From: Lunularia cruciata
Lineage: Eukaryota; Streptophyta; Marchantiopsida; Lunulariales; Lunulariaceae
Length of the DNA stretch: 64,000 nucleotides
Assembly (NCBI GenBank): GCA_948567375.1
Contig: OX419755.1
Location: forward strand, 4,159,001 to 4,223,000
Direction: 5' to 3'
In this document: piece after piece, positions 37,188 to 48,850 of the stretch
How the letters are laid out: the number at the start of each line of letters is the position of its first letter
Position numbering within the stretch: the first letter of the stretch is position 1
Program-made: the position numbers and the translations under genes
Notes under the pieces: generated by a model
The model's input: the letters and a program-made list of their open reading frames with translations, nothing else
Database searches by the model: none
Told to the model about the DNA's origin: nothing

Positions 37188-40100
37188 GTTTTACAGGACA
37201 GTAAGTCGAGTTCGGTTCGTCACGTTCAATGCTCCAAAAGCTTGTTAAGAAAATCGGTTCAGAAAATTAAGTACAGGTGACAATTGGACCTGGATCTTGC
37301 CTAGAGAATAGTTCGGCGGAGATACTATGGAGAACATATCGGATCCTCAAATGACCGTTGTCCCAGGGAATTCGAGAATTCCGGACAGCATAATCTCCCG
37401 ACAGTTTTGAATAAAATATCTCAACCTCACAAGCCGTAGAGCATTGTAGACTGAGCGTATGCAGCTCCTTCTGGAAAATAAAGAAGCTGTTGTTGTTGTT
37501 ACTGCTTGTCGATTTATAATTTTCGAGGTTCCAAATCATGTGTTCACAATCTCGGTGCATTTCCATTTTCATTCTCACTTCAAAATGGAAACTGGCACCC
37601 AACTAGTTCGTGAGAGCCTTCGTGATGCAGTCAAACGTGATACAGCCGTTATAGGATGGTAAAGACGAGTTTGAATGAACTGGACTTGGAACTTGATTTA
37701 AATATCATAAAGACGATTATGATAGTTGTACAAACTGGTGACTTGAATTTCAATGAAAATTAATGAGAGTAAGTCCAGTTACGTCTTCCTACCGTAGTAT
37801 TCTTGTTCCCCTTTATAAAGTCCAAAAGTTACTTGCTACTTCTTGTACCGGGCTGATCCGAGGGTTCCACGAGAATGATATTCATGGTATACACAAAATT
37901 ATCATGAATCGGCTCCTCTGATTTGTTGTATGCAGAAGAGCATATATATGTAGTTTGACCCTCAGATTATAACTCAGTCTGAAGTTTCGAACTTCAATTC
38001 TCTTATAGTCTTTCAACAATTCAAACTATGCCGTTTTGTTTCAAGACTTGAAGTTGGCGATTTTATGATCTTACATGATAAAATTCACTGATTAAGAGTC
38101 ATTCAGGACTAAACCAGGTAGAAGATCATGGATAACAAGTCACACAAAAGTTAGCAAGATAAGAACTTTGCATGATAGTAACTTGAAATCAAATGAAGTT
38201 TCTTAAAATTTTATGAAGATGACCTTTGATGATCCTCTTGAAGATTCATCAACTCTGCTAAGTTCTCCGCTTACAAAAAGACATAGAGAAGATCTCTTTA
38301 TCAAGGCAAGATAATTTTGAGATGCAAGAGAATATGCCTTATGCGATTGAATTGCAAGAGAATCTACCTCCCCCGATTCACTTTGACACACATTGGCGAG
38401 ATCTTACTCACCAATCTGTGTAGGCATCTCATTACTCATCAAGAGGAGCCCAATCAATTACTGATACTTGAGGTTGCAATACTAGTGTCATGTTACAAGG
38501 AATCATTACCAATGTTTGAAAAGGATGCCGAGAAAATCCAGAAAGCAATCAAAAGGCAATCTGAATTGGGCATGGAGATTGAAAATCTTTTGGATAACAA
38601 TAAGTTTCTACAACTAGTGTACTTTACAATATTCTGTACGATGGTCAGTACATATACTTAATTCTCATACCATTTTCTTTCTATTGAATAGGATATGGAT
38701 GATCTAAACAATGTTTTGAGTACTATGTCACAACATGCAATCATTACCATATTTGAACAAGAAGGATAGCCAAATATTAGTATTTTGCTATGTATAGATG
38801 TGATGCACATATTTTTTCAAATTTTTTCTTTTATTAGTTCTACTCTTGTTTGTAAAGATAAGACTGAATAATGTACTGTTTATGAAGGAAAACTTCTTAG
38901 TTAAAGTATCCTTTGGAGTTGTGTTTGCTTATGCAAAGGTACAAATGGAAGAAGCATGAAGCCAAAGGCATTTTGAAGGAAGAATCCCAAAGAAGTAAAA
39001 CCCAAAGGGTGGTTGGAGGTGAAGAACTTAAGGTCCACGTATTTGCATACCCAAAGACCTTAGTACCCAAAGACCTTCATACCCAAGTACCTATGTGATC
39101 AAGTATGTTTGGATCCAAGGATTATACACAAATTTAAATGTAGTATCACCTAGATAAAGAACTGCCACCAGAGAGATTTCACATTCAAGGAGGACTGTTT
39201 GCATTCAGCAAGGGCTTTGCATATGTGAGTAGGACCATTCAGGGAATGTTTTGCTGTCCTTCAAAGGCTTTTCATGTATGGAGAGGGAGTGCTCACCACC
39301 TACTCAGTCGCTAAAGAATGTCATTGATAATTGAAGAATTTGGTTATAAAACCAAGTGCACATCGATCAATTTCACTTTTCAAACAAAAATTTCATTCTC
39401 AACTTAGAGTAAGCGTAGAATTTCCAAGTCTTAGGAAGCCTTGTAGTTATCACAATCTTTCTAGTTCTTACTGCCTTTGTAGTTGTCCATCCTTCATCTT
39501 TGAAACAACCTAAATATGAGAAGAAACATGGTGTTTGTTTAGAGACCTTTGAGGAAAACCCCTAAGCCATTCTTTGTATTCCAACAATAAACAAGTGTGT
39601 TATTCATTGTAGAAGTAAGGTGATCCGAAGCATCATCTTGGCTTCTTGCTCTAGAATTGAGCATTGAGTGATTTCAAGATCAACGATGATATGAAGAAGA
39701 AGAGAGGGAGTGCTATTGAGGACTTGGAGAGGGAATCCTTTCAACTAGACTGAAGAGTATTGGAGGATGGTGCTAGGACCAAATGCAATACAAGCAAAGT
39801 GCCATGACATTAAAGATGAATTTCTTAGATAAGGTGCTAACCAAGACATCAAAGCTACCTTTGTAGACAAGAAATCTAAGAATTACGGATAGAATGTGGT
39901 AGTTACAAGGACCTAGCACAAAGACCAAATAGTGAAGAAAATTATGAAGTTCTAGCCAAAGAGAAAGACTTATCTTAATAGCAATCAAGCAAAATTTTCC
40001 AAGTACATGCACCAAGGAGAACTTGTCAATTAGGTGAACATGTTTTACTTTCAACAAAAAGAGTATTTATATAGAATTTGAATAAGACTGTGGAACCACC

Positions 40101-42019
40101 TACTTAGCCCCATTTACCATATATTTCAAAGTACATGTACCAAGGAGAACTTGTCAACTAAGTAAACATGTTTTACTTCAAGCAAAGAGTATGTATATAG
40201 AGTTTGCAGAAGACTGTGGAACCACCTACTTAGCACCATTTACCATAAATTTATACATGGTGCTAAATCTTGTATCAAATGAGGAGTGAAAGAAGTTCCC
40301 CAACGATTTCCATTTAGCAAGGTACTTTACCTCACAACCTAAAGGTAAATCATTACTCAAGACATATTGGGTAGCAAATGAAAATTATATTAAAACCAAA
40401 GAATTTGTGCTGGTGGAGAAGGAAAGAACTACTCTAAAGACCACCCAAAAGAGAAAAGAACCCCTCATAAGTCACAAAGACCAACCAAGCGATTGAGGAC
40501 AAATCCTCAAGTGATTGATGTATCATTAGATGAAAGGAAGCCGGAGACTCTGAGGAGAAGTATGAGGAAGAAGGAGAAAAGCAAGGCTCCCTCACCTTGC
40601 AAGAGTTTGGCTCCAAAGCAAAAGAAGAACAAAAGTATGAGGATGCCCAATCTGTTCCAAACCCCAAGCAGAATGCAGGCCAAGAGGACAAAGCCCAAAT
40701 GCAAGGAGAAACATCACACCATGGCCAAAGAACCTCCTAGAAGTATACTTGATGCTCATCTTTGTATATATTGATTATATATTTGGAGCAAAGTACAATG
40801 CTCTATATCTACTCATATAAATTACAATAGGCATTTAAAAAGTACATAATTTATATATCTATTAATTTTGGAGCCAACTATGCTCCAATGTAATAATATA
40901 TAGGCATTCAAAGGAATATAATATACACAGCCATGAAATTTAGAGCTAGAAACTAATGTGAGACCCACCACAAAAAATTGGGTGCAGTTAAATAAATTGT
41001 GGTATGTGATTGAAAAACAAATGTTAACTTAGTGGCTCTAATTTCCCCGGTCATCTTTACTACCATATTGATACCACTAGATATGAATCTGAACATTCTA
41101 TATTGATTGCAACACTAACCATCCATTTTCTTGTTTGTGTTCTAGGTACTATACTATACTGCTCTTGGAAAGTTTGAGTCCATCATGGTTTGTGCTCTTT
41201 GTATTATAACATAATGCTCTTGGTAAGTTTGAATCCACATTTTGGTGATTTTATAAAGCAAATGTCTATCATACTGCTACATGGTGGTAATATGTGGGAG
41301 TGATATTGTTCAGTATTATGTCATATATAATTTTTGGTAACAAGCATCAATAAATCCATGAATGAAATTTCAGTATTGCTAGATATAAAAAAACAAACTC
41401 CACAATTGGTGAGTAAAGCCAATCTACCCAGGTTGTTGTTTCATCTCATCACTCATTTTGTGTCTATCTTGTGCTGATGACTCAAAGACATCTAGGTTCC
41501 TTTAAGATCCACTCTCTTATTTTTCATCAACAGTGCTTTATCAAATTTGCATAAGCAGAAAGGCTTTAAGGAACGTAGGAAATTGCTGCCCAATTTGAGA
41601 GGGCATATTTCTCTCCTTCCCTTGACCTCTAGATGTCTCAATCATCCAGAAAATCAATGTGACTTGCTCTTCTTGAGTACACATGCTGCAAATTCCTCTC
41701 TTGGGTGGTGAGCACAATATATTCTGGATTTGAAAAGTTAGAGGTTGAGTGTGGGATGTCTATTGTAAATTGTGGATGTGCAGTCTACTCAACACTAGTC
41801 TTGAATCTCTCTATCTGAACATGAGCTTGAGCACAGGAAAACATTGCAAGAAGTGTGAGCTTAACTCCATTGTTGAAGCGTCAAGTCTAGATAAAGAAGA
41901 CATCAACCTTATAAAATACATCACGAAATGGATTGAAATGATTATTAGTATCAAGTTAACTTGTACATGATTGTGTATTAATCAAATCACGATAAGACAC
42001 TATTTCATTTTTAAATCAT
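37188..42019. other. No gene recognised; one ~128-nt tandem duplication
   Basis: Two similar units lie at 40001-40128 and 40129-about 40250, each containing CACCAAGGAGAACTTGTCAA or near it and GGAACCACCTACTTAG. A lysine-rich 93-codon plus-strand frame (40493-40774) and a charged one (38317-38661) are open but unassigned. The rest is AT-rich. Confidence 0.4.
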
Positions 42020-42240
42020 GGTAATGAAGATGCGGAAAGATGCGGAAAATTTGTAAAGAAGGTAGTTGGTGCAAGTCAAAATGCCCTAATGCATAGTCAA
42101 GGTAGGATCCAAGAGCCTACACCCTCTTTGGAGCAAGAGTGAAGATGTGCTCTAGTGGTTTGGAAAATAAACAAGTCAACTAATAGAGAATGTAGCATAT
42201 GCTAACACTATTGCTCCATAAAGGATAATTGAAAACCTCT
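42020..42240 (-). mobile_element. LINE copy 2, first segment (left of gypsy A2)
   Basis: The segment matches LINE copy 1 at about 9440-9675 in the same orientation, up to AAACCTCT. The next LINE base occurs beyond gypsy A2 at 48851. The LINE 3' end proper is not seen to the left. Confidence 0.7.
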
Positions 42241-42982
42241 TGTAATACTCCGAGGACAAGAGAAGAGAGAAAACACAGATTGCACACTCAAACATTCGAT
42301 GCCCCAAGGGAGCACCTTCTCTTTATTATATAGACAAAGAGGATCTCCTCCAAGGCAGCTCCACCATAGGATTAGGGACATAGATAGGTGACATGTCAGC
42401 AAGTTCCACCCTTGGATTACTGACTTGGATGGGTGACCTGTCTGGTCTAGGTCCTATCTGGTTGGTCAAACGAGCTTTGACCGGATGGAATCTTTTAGGG
42501 AATCTTCCTGTAGGAATCTCAGAATCACATGAGTAAGGTACCGTTGGAAAGCTCTTGACGAGACAAACCAGGGGGGAGGGAAGGCCAGCCTCTCCTCCAT
42601 TGGGGGGGGGGAAATCTGCACATTTTCAAGGCCTAATTCATCCGTTTAAGCCTCCGAAATTGCCTTCAAAGATTTCAGGCATATTTTGGTTCCTACTCTA
42701 TTAGTAGAAGTCCCATTTTGGTGATACCTCTTTCTAATCTGTTTAGTCCATCATGTGTAACATCCTTCCAGATGTTACCAAACCAATTCTCACCTTTAAA
42801 TCATATGTCTAGCTATTGGTTCTAAGGTTCTCAAGTCTATTTCGGTTTCTGCCCTATTAGTAGAAGTACTCTTTTGGTGATACTTCTATCTGATCTATTT
42901 TGACCATCATGTATAACATCATTCTAGATGTTACCAAACCAAATTTCACATCTAGATCATATGGCTAACTATTGGTATTACA
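42241..42982 (-). repeat. Gypsy A2, left (3') LTR
   Basis: 742 nt, from TGTAATACTCCGAGG to TTGGTATTACA, with 8-nt inverted ends (TGTAATAC / GTATTACA). It is very close to the right LTR: I count by eye roughly 15-20 differences. It contains two ~150-nt internal units around TTAGTAGAAGT and CTTTTGGTGATAC, and a poly-G run near 42601. Confidence 0.93.
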
Positions 42983-42997
42983 AACCTCTCTCCTTTT
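42983..42997 (-). other. Gypsy A2 polypurine tract
   Basis: On the minus strand AAAAGGAGAGAGGTT directly abuts the 3' LTR and would prime plus-strand DNA synthesis. The pol stop codon TAA (42996-42998) overlaps it. Confidence 0.8.
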
Positions 42998-44540
42998 AAG
43001 ATGCAACGTCCTCGTTGTGCAATTGGTGCTCAAATGCTTGCACCAACACCGGTGCATGTGCCAAATTGGCAGCGGGTTTCCAGGTTGCTTCATAGAGAGG
43101 GTAACCTTTCCATTGTACTAGATATTCCACCCACGGATGGCGAGTACTACGCATGCGCTTTTGGAGAATCCGCTCTACTTCATATTCCTCTGTGCCATCA
43201 ATGACTGTCGGACAAGGTCGAATGTCCTGTGTGGAAGTACCTTGGCCTGATCGGGGAGCAAATCTACGTAATAGGGAGACATGGAACACTGGATGGATCT
43301 TCATGTGTGGTGGTAGCTCAAGGTGATAGGCCACAGCGCCGATGCGACGAAGAATCGAGAAAGGCCCAATAAAACGAGGTCTGAGCTTACGAGATCCAAC
43401 TAATGTGAGGTTGGTTGTCGATAGCCACACTTGATCCCCAACATTGAACTCCATATGCCTACGGTGTGCATCAGCATACTGCTTTTGTCGATTTTGCGCA
43501 ATCTGTAACCTGTGCTTGGCGCTCTCCACACCTTGTTGGATTCTAGAAACAAATGTGTTGACTGCATCAACCTTGGTAGTCACTGGACGGATCTTCATCA
43601 AGCTAGAAGGTGTGAAGGGATGCTCACCATACATGAGGAAGAACGGAGTGACCTGGGTGGAGGCATTCACTGAATTGTTGTAAGCGAATTCCACCAACGG
43701 TAGTAGGGTGTCCCACCTCTCTTGCTCTTCTAAGGTGAAGCCGCGTAACATGTCTTCAATCGTGCGATTAGCCCGCTCTGTTTGGCCATCTGTTTGTGGG
43801 TGGTAAGCTGTAGACATGGCCAACTTGGTTTTGAAGAAACCAAAGAGTGTTCGCCAAAACAAACTAGTGAATTGGGTGCCTCTATCGGTGATGAGTACTC
43901 TAGACAAGCCATGGTGAACAAAGACTGCATCTAAGTATAGTTGAGCTAGTTGTGGAGCGGTCACCTCCTTGGTGGTAGGGCGTACATGAATCATTTTGCT
44001 GAGCCGGTCCACAAAGACGACAATGGAGTCAAACTCTGAGGTGGTCTTGGGTAATTCACAAACGAGATCCATACTCACTTGTTCCCAACGTTGGGTAGGA
44101 GTGGGAAGAGGTTGAAGGAGCCCTGCAGGAGCTTGATTAGAAGCTTTGTTCTGTTGACAAAGTAGGCAGCTACGCACATAGTCCATCACGTCGTTGCTCA
44201 TCTTGGGCCAATAGTAATGGCGCTTGACTGCCTTCAAGGTCTTGTCCACTCCGACATGAGCTGCAATGACCGAATCATGACATTCCGCTAGAATGGTGGT
44301 GCGTAATTCTGGGACATTTGCGATCCACAATCGGCCCTCTCGAAAGGTGAGTCCTTGGGTGCTGGTGACACCTTTGGACACTTGCGCTTCTACAATCTGT
44401 GGGTCAGTTTTTGTAGCAACTAGAATCTCTTGCCAAAATTCAGGGTTAATCTTAACCTCTGCCGCCAAGTTGTTGGCCATTGGCATGCGGGTGAACGCAT
44501 CTGCAAGTTGCTTCTTACCTTCCACGTAGGTGATTGTCAT
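42996..44540 (-). pseudogene. Gypsy A2 pol, C-terminal part: RNase H end, integrase, chromodomain
   Basis: This is a 514-codon open frame that is the 3' third of pol. It opens at the end of RNase H (MTITYVEGKKQLADAF) because an in-frame TGA precedes it. It then carries an HHCC zinc finger (HDSVIAAHVG, later CLLCQQNK) and the integrase core with VFVDRLSKM, ITDRGTQF (second catalytic Asp) and YHPQTDGQTERANR (catalytic Glu). RPRFIGPFSILR is the GPF/Y module. A C-terminal chromodomain contains EEYEVERIL and VQWKGYPLYEATW, which would read histone marks and steer integration. All integrase catalytic residues are present; this segment itself is undamaged. Confidence 0.9.
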
Positions 44541-46324
44541 GTTGAAGCGTTGTCACCACTCTGCCCACCGAATTTGGCGACGAGATAGATCCTTCTGCGT
44601 CTCGAGGTAGACTAGAGGTTTGTGATCTGTCTCTACTACAAATGCCTTCTCGCCCAGGTAGTGCTTCCAATGCTTGGTTGCTAGAACAATGGCCAGCTCT
44701 TCTCATTCTGTGGTGTGGTAGTTGCGCTCTGCCGGTAACAACTTTTGAGAGAAATATGCAATTGGATGCCATCCGTCATGCCACTCTTGTTGTAAGACTG
44801 CTCCTATTGCTACGCCTGATGCATCCGTAGCCAACTTGATTGGACGTTTTGGGTCATACCATTTCAAGATTGGTGCATGTAGCAAGGCGGCCTTCAATTC
44901 TTGAAAGGCCAACTCTTGTGCAGTTCCCCATGTCCACTTCTTCCCCTTGCCAAGTAGTGCCGTTAAAGGCTGTGCAACCTTGGAGAAGTCCTTGACAAAT
45001 CTACGATAGAATCCCGTCAACCCCAAGAAGCTCTTAAGTTGAGTCTGATCTTCGGGGCACTCCATTTTTGAATGACCTCTATTTTATCTGTCAATACTTG
45101 AATGCCCTCTGCACTTACTCTATGCCCTAAGTAGTCTACTTCAGACTTGCCAAACTCACACTTTGAGATTTTGGCGTACAACTGATTCTGTCTTAGAATC
45201 TGGAGGACCTCTTGTAGATGTTGTTTGTGTTCTGTCATCGTGCTACTATATACTAAGATATCATCCAAGAAGACGATAACAGACTTATCCAAGTATGGAT
45301 GAAATATGTCATTCATTAGGCTCATGAAAGTGGCAGGCGCATTGGTGAGGCCAAAAGGCATCACAAGATACTCAAAGTGGCCATACCTGGTTCAAAAGGC
45401 AGTTTTGTACACATCCTCCTCTGCAATTTGGATTTGATTGTAACCGCTCCGCAAGTCTAGTTTGGTGAAGTATCTCGCTCCATGGAGTTGATCAAACAGG
45501 TCATCCATGCGAGGTAAGGGGTATTTGTTCTTCACTGTTTGCTGATTGAGACCCCGATAGTCAATGCACATGCGCATTGTACCATCCTTCTTCTTCACAA
45601 ACAAGACAGGGGCCCCATATGGTGATACGCTAGGTTGGATGAACCCTTTCTGTAGCATCTCCTCAATTTGAGTCTTACACTCCCCCAACTCATGAGGTGA
45701 TAGGCGATATGGGGCCTTACAAGGAGGTGTCTTCCCCGGGAGTGTCTCTATTTTGTGATCTACTCGCCTTTTAGGTGGTAATCCTGAGGGTAGATCATCG
45801 GGAAAGATATCTTGAAACTCATCCACCACATCCTTCAATTTCTCAGGAATTTGTCCAGCGAGTTGTGCACTCTGGACTTCTCTTATTAGACCCAGAAAAC
45901 ATCTATCGGTCTTACAGACAGTTGTCGTCCCTACGACATATAGAGGCAATTTCTGCATGTGTGATTTTTCTTTAACCCCAATGATTGACCATTGGTGGGT
46001 TCTCACTACTTTCTTCCTCCAATCCACCATTAGGTTGTACTGCTCCATCCATGGCATGCCTAAAATTGCATCATAACGGGCTAACTGTATCGCTCGCCAC
46101 TCAATTGCTTCCTGATATTCTCCTACAGAGAGGGTTACCCATCTAGGTAATGATTCAATCCTCTCTGTTTGCCCATTTGGTAACTCTACTTCTTCACTTC
46201 CATCTCTCTCTAGATCCATTCCCAATCTGATTGCAACAGAGCGAGACAAGAAATTCTCTGTTGCTCCCGGATCTATTAATACTCTCACTTGATTACCTTC
46301 TAGGATTCCATTCACAACAATCAA
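44541..46324 (-). pseudogene. Gypsy A2 pol, N-terminal part: protease, RT, RNase H, interrupted
   Basis: From 46324 leftward, the retropepsin site reads [11 protein letters not shown] (Asp-Pro-Gly rather than the usual Asp-Ser/Thr-Gly), followed by [10 protein letters not shown] continues with [19 protein letters not shown] and [13 protein letters not shown] until a TGA at 45392-45394. The next frame (45017-45364) has [12 protein letters not shown] and FLDDILVYS, the catalytic YxDD-type box. A single-base deletion near 45057 shifts the frame into 44703-45065, which holds [11 protein letters not shown] and the RNase H start and ends at another TGA. A third TGA near 44555 precedes the integrase frame. 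The domain order is complete but the frame has three stops and one frameshift. Confidence 0.88.
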
Positions 46325-46419
46325 TTGTGAGGTTGCCTTTCGGGATCTTTGCGCATTATTCTTCTTCCTTCCCTTGCTTCTCTGCTTCCTTATTGAGCCA
46401 GTAAGGCCGCAAGGTACAT

Positions 46420-47508
46420 TTACTGGCGATCTTTGTTTTCCGAAGTGGTTTCCACCTCCTCTTCTTCAATGTGCCTCTCCATGTTATTCAAAGATCGCCT
46501 GTACGAAGGCCGAGGGCCTCTAGGGAAACAAGTGCAACAATTGGTAGATATGTGCCCAATACGGCCACAATTGTAACAACGGCGTTGTTCTCCTCGAGTC
46601 CCTTCTCCTCGTGGGACTCCATCTCTTCGTTCTTCTACCCGTCCTTGCTCTCCTTGAAGCGGCCGTGCTCCTCGATCCCGGAATCGAAGGTTGCCCAATT
46701 CCATCGGTACTGGTCCACCCATGTGTGGCATTTCTACTCGATAATGTTGAGGCGGAACTACTCCTTCACCTCCACCTAATGCTCTGGCTATTCTCTGCGC
46801 ACAAGCAATGGCTTCAAATACCGTGCGAGGGTTTTGCACCATGACTTCTTGGCGAATCCGCTCTTTCAACCCTCGTTTGAAATTGTCGAGAGCCTCTGCT
46901 GGACTCATGTCGGTAATTGCGACTTGTAGATCCAGAAATGCCTCCACATACTCTTGTACGCTATTCTTCTGTCTCAATCCCCATAGTCGGGTTCGAGCCA
47001 TCTGCACAGAATCCACTGATTGGAAATTCTTGAGCAGTCCTTCTTGCATTGCTGTCCATGTGACCTCCCTTCTCTCTGCCAGCATGGATCGTTCCCAAGC
47101 ATCATACCATGTGAGGGCTTTATCGGTCAAGTACCCACATGCAAACACGCTTGCAGCATGCTCTATGATCTCTGTTGAGAACAATCGAAAATATCGATTC
47201 ATTCTCGAGATCCAATTCTCCACTACTCCCATCGTACGCTGCCCCTTGTAAGGCTCGATGTTGCAGGTCTTCTTCATCCGGAGTAGCAATGTGGCTTCAT
47301 CGTTGATAGGGTTTGTAGGCACGGGTGCCTCTCCAAGTACTTCAGTCGCAGGTACTGGGTTTTGAGACGGCTCTTCTTCTTGCATGGCTTGATCGTTCCT
47401 GAGGATCTGCACTTGACTTTGCAATGTCTCCATGGTCATCTTAATCTCTCGAAATTCATTCAACATCCCTTGCATTCCTTGCACCAGCTCTTGCAACTGC
47501 GGATCCAT
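46420..47508 (-). CDS. Gypsy A2 gag polyprotein
   Basis: This is an open frame of 362 codons. Start chosen: ATG at 47506-47508 (MDPQLQEL), the first in-frame ATG. Gag forms the virus-like particle and binds the RNA. An N-terminal coiled-coil-like segment ([16 protein letters not shown]) is followed by a retrotransposon-gag domain with [17 protein letters not shown] and WDAW-like and [11 protein letters not shown] blocks. An Arg/Gly-rich linker leads to one CCHC zinc knuckle, [14 protein letters not shown] (46537-46578). Pol lies in a different frame downstream, so a shift or separate start would be needed. The frame is intact here and broken in A1 and A3 (A3 has ATA for the start). Confidence 0.88.
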   Translation of the reverse strand: MDPQLQELVQGMQGMLNEFREIKMTMETLQSQVQILRNDQAMQEEEPSQNPVPATEVLGEAPVPTNPINDEATLLLRMKKTCNIEPYKGQRTMGVVENWISRMNRYFRLFSTEIIEHAASVFACGYLTDKALTWYDAWERSMLAERREVTWTAMQEGLLKNFQSVDSVQMARTRLWGLRQKNSVQEYVEAFLDLQVAITDMSPAEALDNFKRGLKERIRQEVMVQNPRTVFEAIACAQRIARALGGGEGVVPPQHYRVEMPHMGGPVPMELGNLRFRDRGARPLQGEQGRVEERRDGVPRGEGTRGEQRRCYNCGRIGHISTNCCTCFPRGPRPSYRRSLNNMERHIEEEEVETTSENKDRQ

Positions 47509-47541
47509 GGTGCCTGCAACACCCAATTGCTAACGTCTACT

Positions 47542-47745
47542 TCAATACAGAGTCAATATAATCACTCTGGAAGGCGCACGAACTATCGGAACTACCATTG
47601 GGACCTCAGAAGCTATCACTTGTTGATAATACTCCTCACCAAAATTCCTAACCACAAAATCTCTAAACATCAATTTCGGCCTCACTACATAACAGATTTC
47701 TACTTGAGTATTGAAAGGGAGAGGATTTGGGACATTCATATCCAT
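47542..47745 (-). CDS. Conserved small ORF 2 upstream of gag (family A)
   Basis: 67 codons, starting MDMNVPNPLPFNTQ and containing VRPKLMFRDFVVR. It begins four nt after the stop of small ORF 1 and ends about 30 nt before the gag start. The same frame is open in A3 (61179-61370, 63 codons) and recognisable in A1. I do not recognise the protein. Retention across copies of different age suggests it was selected while the family was active, either as a protein or as part of the leader. Confidence 0.6.
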   Translation of the reverse strand: MDMNVPNPLPFNTQVEICYVVRPKLMFRDFVVRNFGEEYYQQVIASEVPMVVPIVRAPSRVIILTLY

Positions 47746-47749
47746 ATTA

Positions 47750-47971
47750 TCATAATAGAATGTAGATCGTCAAATCCCATTCTCTGTCATATATCACCAC
47801 AGGTAGAATCACCGGGTTTGGTGAGTTCATCACTCTGTCCATGAATTTAGCACCGAAGTGATAAACTAGCAATACTCTCATCTGCTCACGCTGGATGTAC
47901 ATAACCTTGATGTGGAATGGGTTTGAGAATGGAAAGCTAGGTGCAGGAAATTGTCCCCCCGGCGCATCCAT
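47750..47971 (-). CDS. Conserved small ORF 1 upstream of gag (family A)
   Basis: 73 codons, starting MDAPGGQFPAPSFPFSNPF and containing REQMRVLLVYHFGAKFMDRV. The full 73-codon length, start and TGA stop are kept in A1 (17196-17417) and A3 (60953-61174). No known domain recognised. Such an ORF ahead of gag is unusual for a plant chromovirus. Confidence 0.6.
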   Translation of the reverse strand: MDAPGGQFPAPSFPFSNPFHIKVMYIQREQMRVLLVYHFGAKFMDRVMNSPNPVILPVVIYDREWDLTIYILL

Positions 47972-48098
47972 CCCATCCGCTCTCTAAAGTCCTTCTTAAG
48001 TCTAGCAATTACTCTATGTTCTCCACCTCAAATTACTCAGTTTCAGTAGTTCGTGCTATTCCAAGAGGGGTGATCCACTCTCTTGGACTAAAACACTC

Positions 48099-48110
48099 GC
48101 TCTGATACCA
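48099..48110 (-). other. Gypsy A2 primer-binding site (initiator-Met tRNA)
   Basis: On the minus strand TGGTATCAGAGC lies one nt inside the 5' LTR. It is complementary to the 3' end of initiator-Met tRNA, the usual primer of plant LTR retrotransposons. Confidence 0.9.
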
Positions 48111-48111
48111 T

Positions 48112-48850
48112 TGTAATACTCCGAGGACAAGAGAAGAGAGAAAACACAGATTGCACACTCAAACATTCGATGCCCCAAGGGAGCACCTTCTCTTTATTAT
48201 ATAGACAAAGAGGATCTCCTCCAAGGCAGCTCCACCATAGGATTAGGGACATAGATAGGTGACATGTCAGAAAGCTCCACCCTTGGATTACTGACTTGGA
48301 TGGGTGACCTGTCTGGTCTAGGTCCTATCTGGTTGGTCAAACGAGCTTTGACAGGAGGGAATCTTTTAGGGAATCTTCCTATAGGAATCTCAGAATCACA
48401 TGAGTAAGGTACCGTTGGAAAGCTCTTGACGAGACAAACCAGGGGTGAGGGAAGGCCAGCCTTTCCTCCATTGGGGGGGGAATCCGCACATTTTCGAGGC
48501 CTAATTCATCCGTTTAAGCCTCCAAAATTGCCTTCAAAGATTTCAAGCATATTTTGGTTCCTACTCTATTAGTAGAAGTCCTCTTTTGGTGATACCTCTT
48601 TCTGATCTGTTTAGTCCATCATGTGTAACATCCTTCCAGATGTTACCGAACCAATTCTCACCTTTAAATCATATGTCTAGCTATTGGTTCTAAGGTTCTC
48701 AAGTCTATTTCGGTTTCTGCCCTATTAGTAGAAGTACTCTTTTGGTGATACTTCTATCTGATCTATTTTGACCATCATGTATAACATCATTCTAGATGTT
48801 ACCAAACCAAATTTCACATCTAGATCATATGGCTAACTATTGGTATTACA
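48112..48850 (-). repeat. Gypsy A2, right (5') LTR
   Basis: 739 nt, with the same ends as the left LTR. As the 5' LTR it would drive transcription leftward. Confidence 0.93.
48197..48203 (-). promoter_or_regulatory. Probable TATA box of the A2 5' LTR
   Basis: TATATAA on the minus strand lies about 650 nt into the LTR and 85 nt from its end. This would leave a short R-U5. The same motif is at 42325-42331 in the other LTR. Confidence 0.5.

Larger units (their letters stand above)
42241..48850 (-). mobile_element. Gypsy A2: full-length, young Ty3/gypsy chromovirus
   Basis: This is the best-preserved family A copy, 6610 nt, transcribed right to left. It has two near-identical LTRs (42241-42982, 48112-48850), a perfect target-site duplication CCTCT (42236-42240 and 48851-48855), an initiator-Met primer-binding site, a polypurine tract, two small ORFs, gag, then pol in the order protease, RT, RNase H, integrase, chromodomain. 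This domain order and the chromodomain place it in the chromoviruses. Pol is broken by stops and a frameshift, so this copy is probably not autonomous. It lies inside LINE copy 2. Confidence 0.93.

Noticed and set aside
40493-40774. Lysine-rich 93-codon frame
   Set aside because: Composition follows an A-rich stretch; no motif or start context supports a gene.
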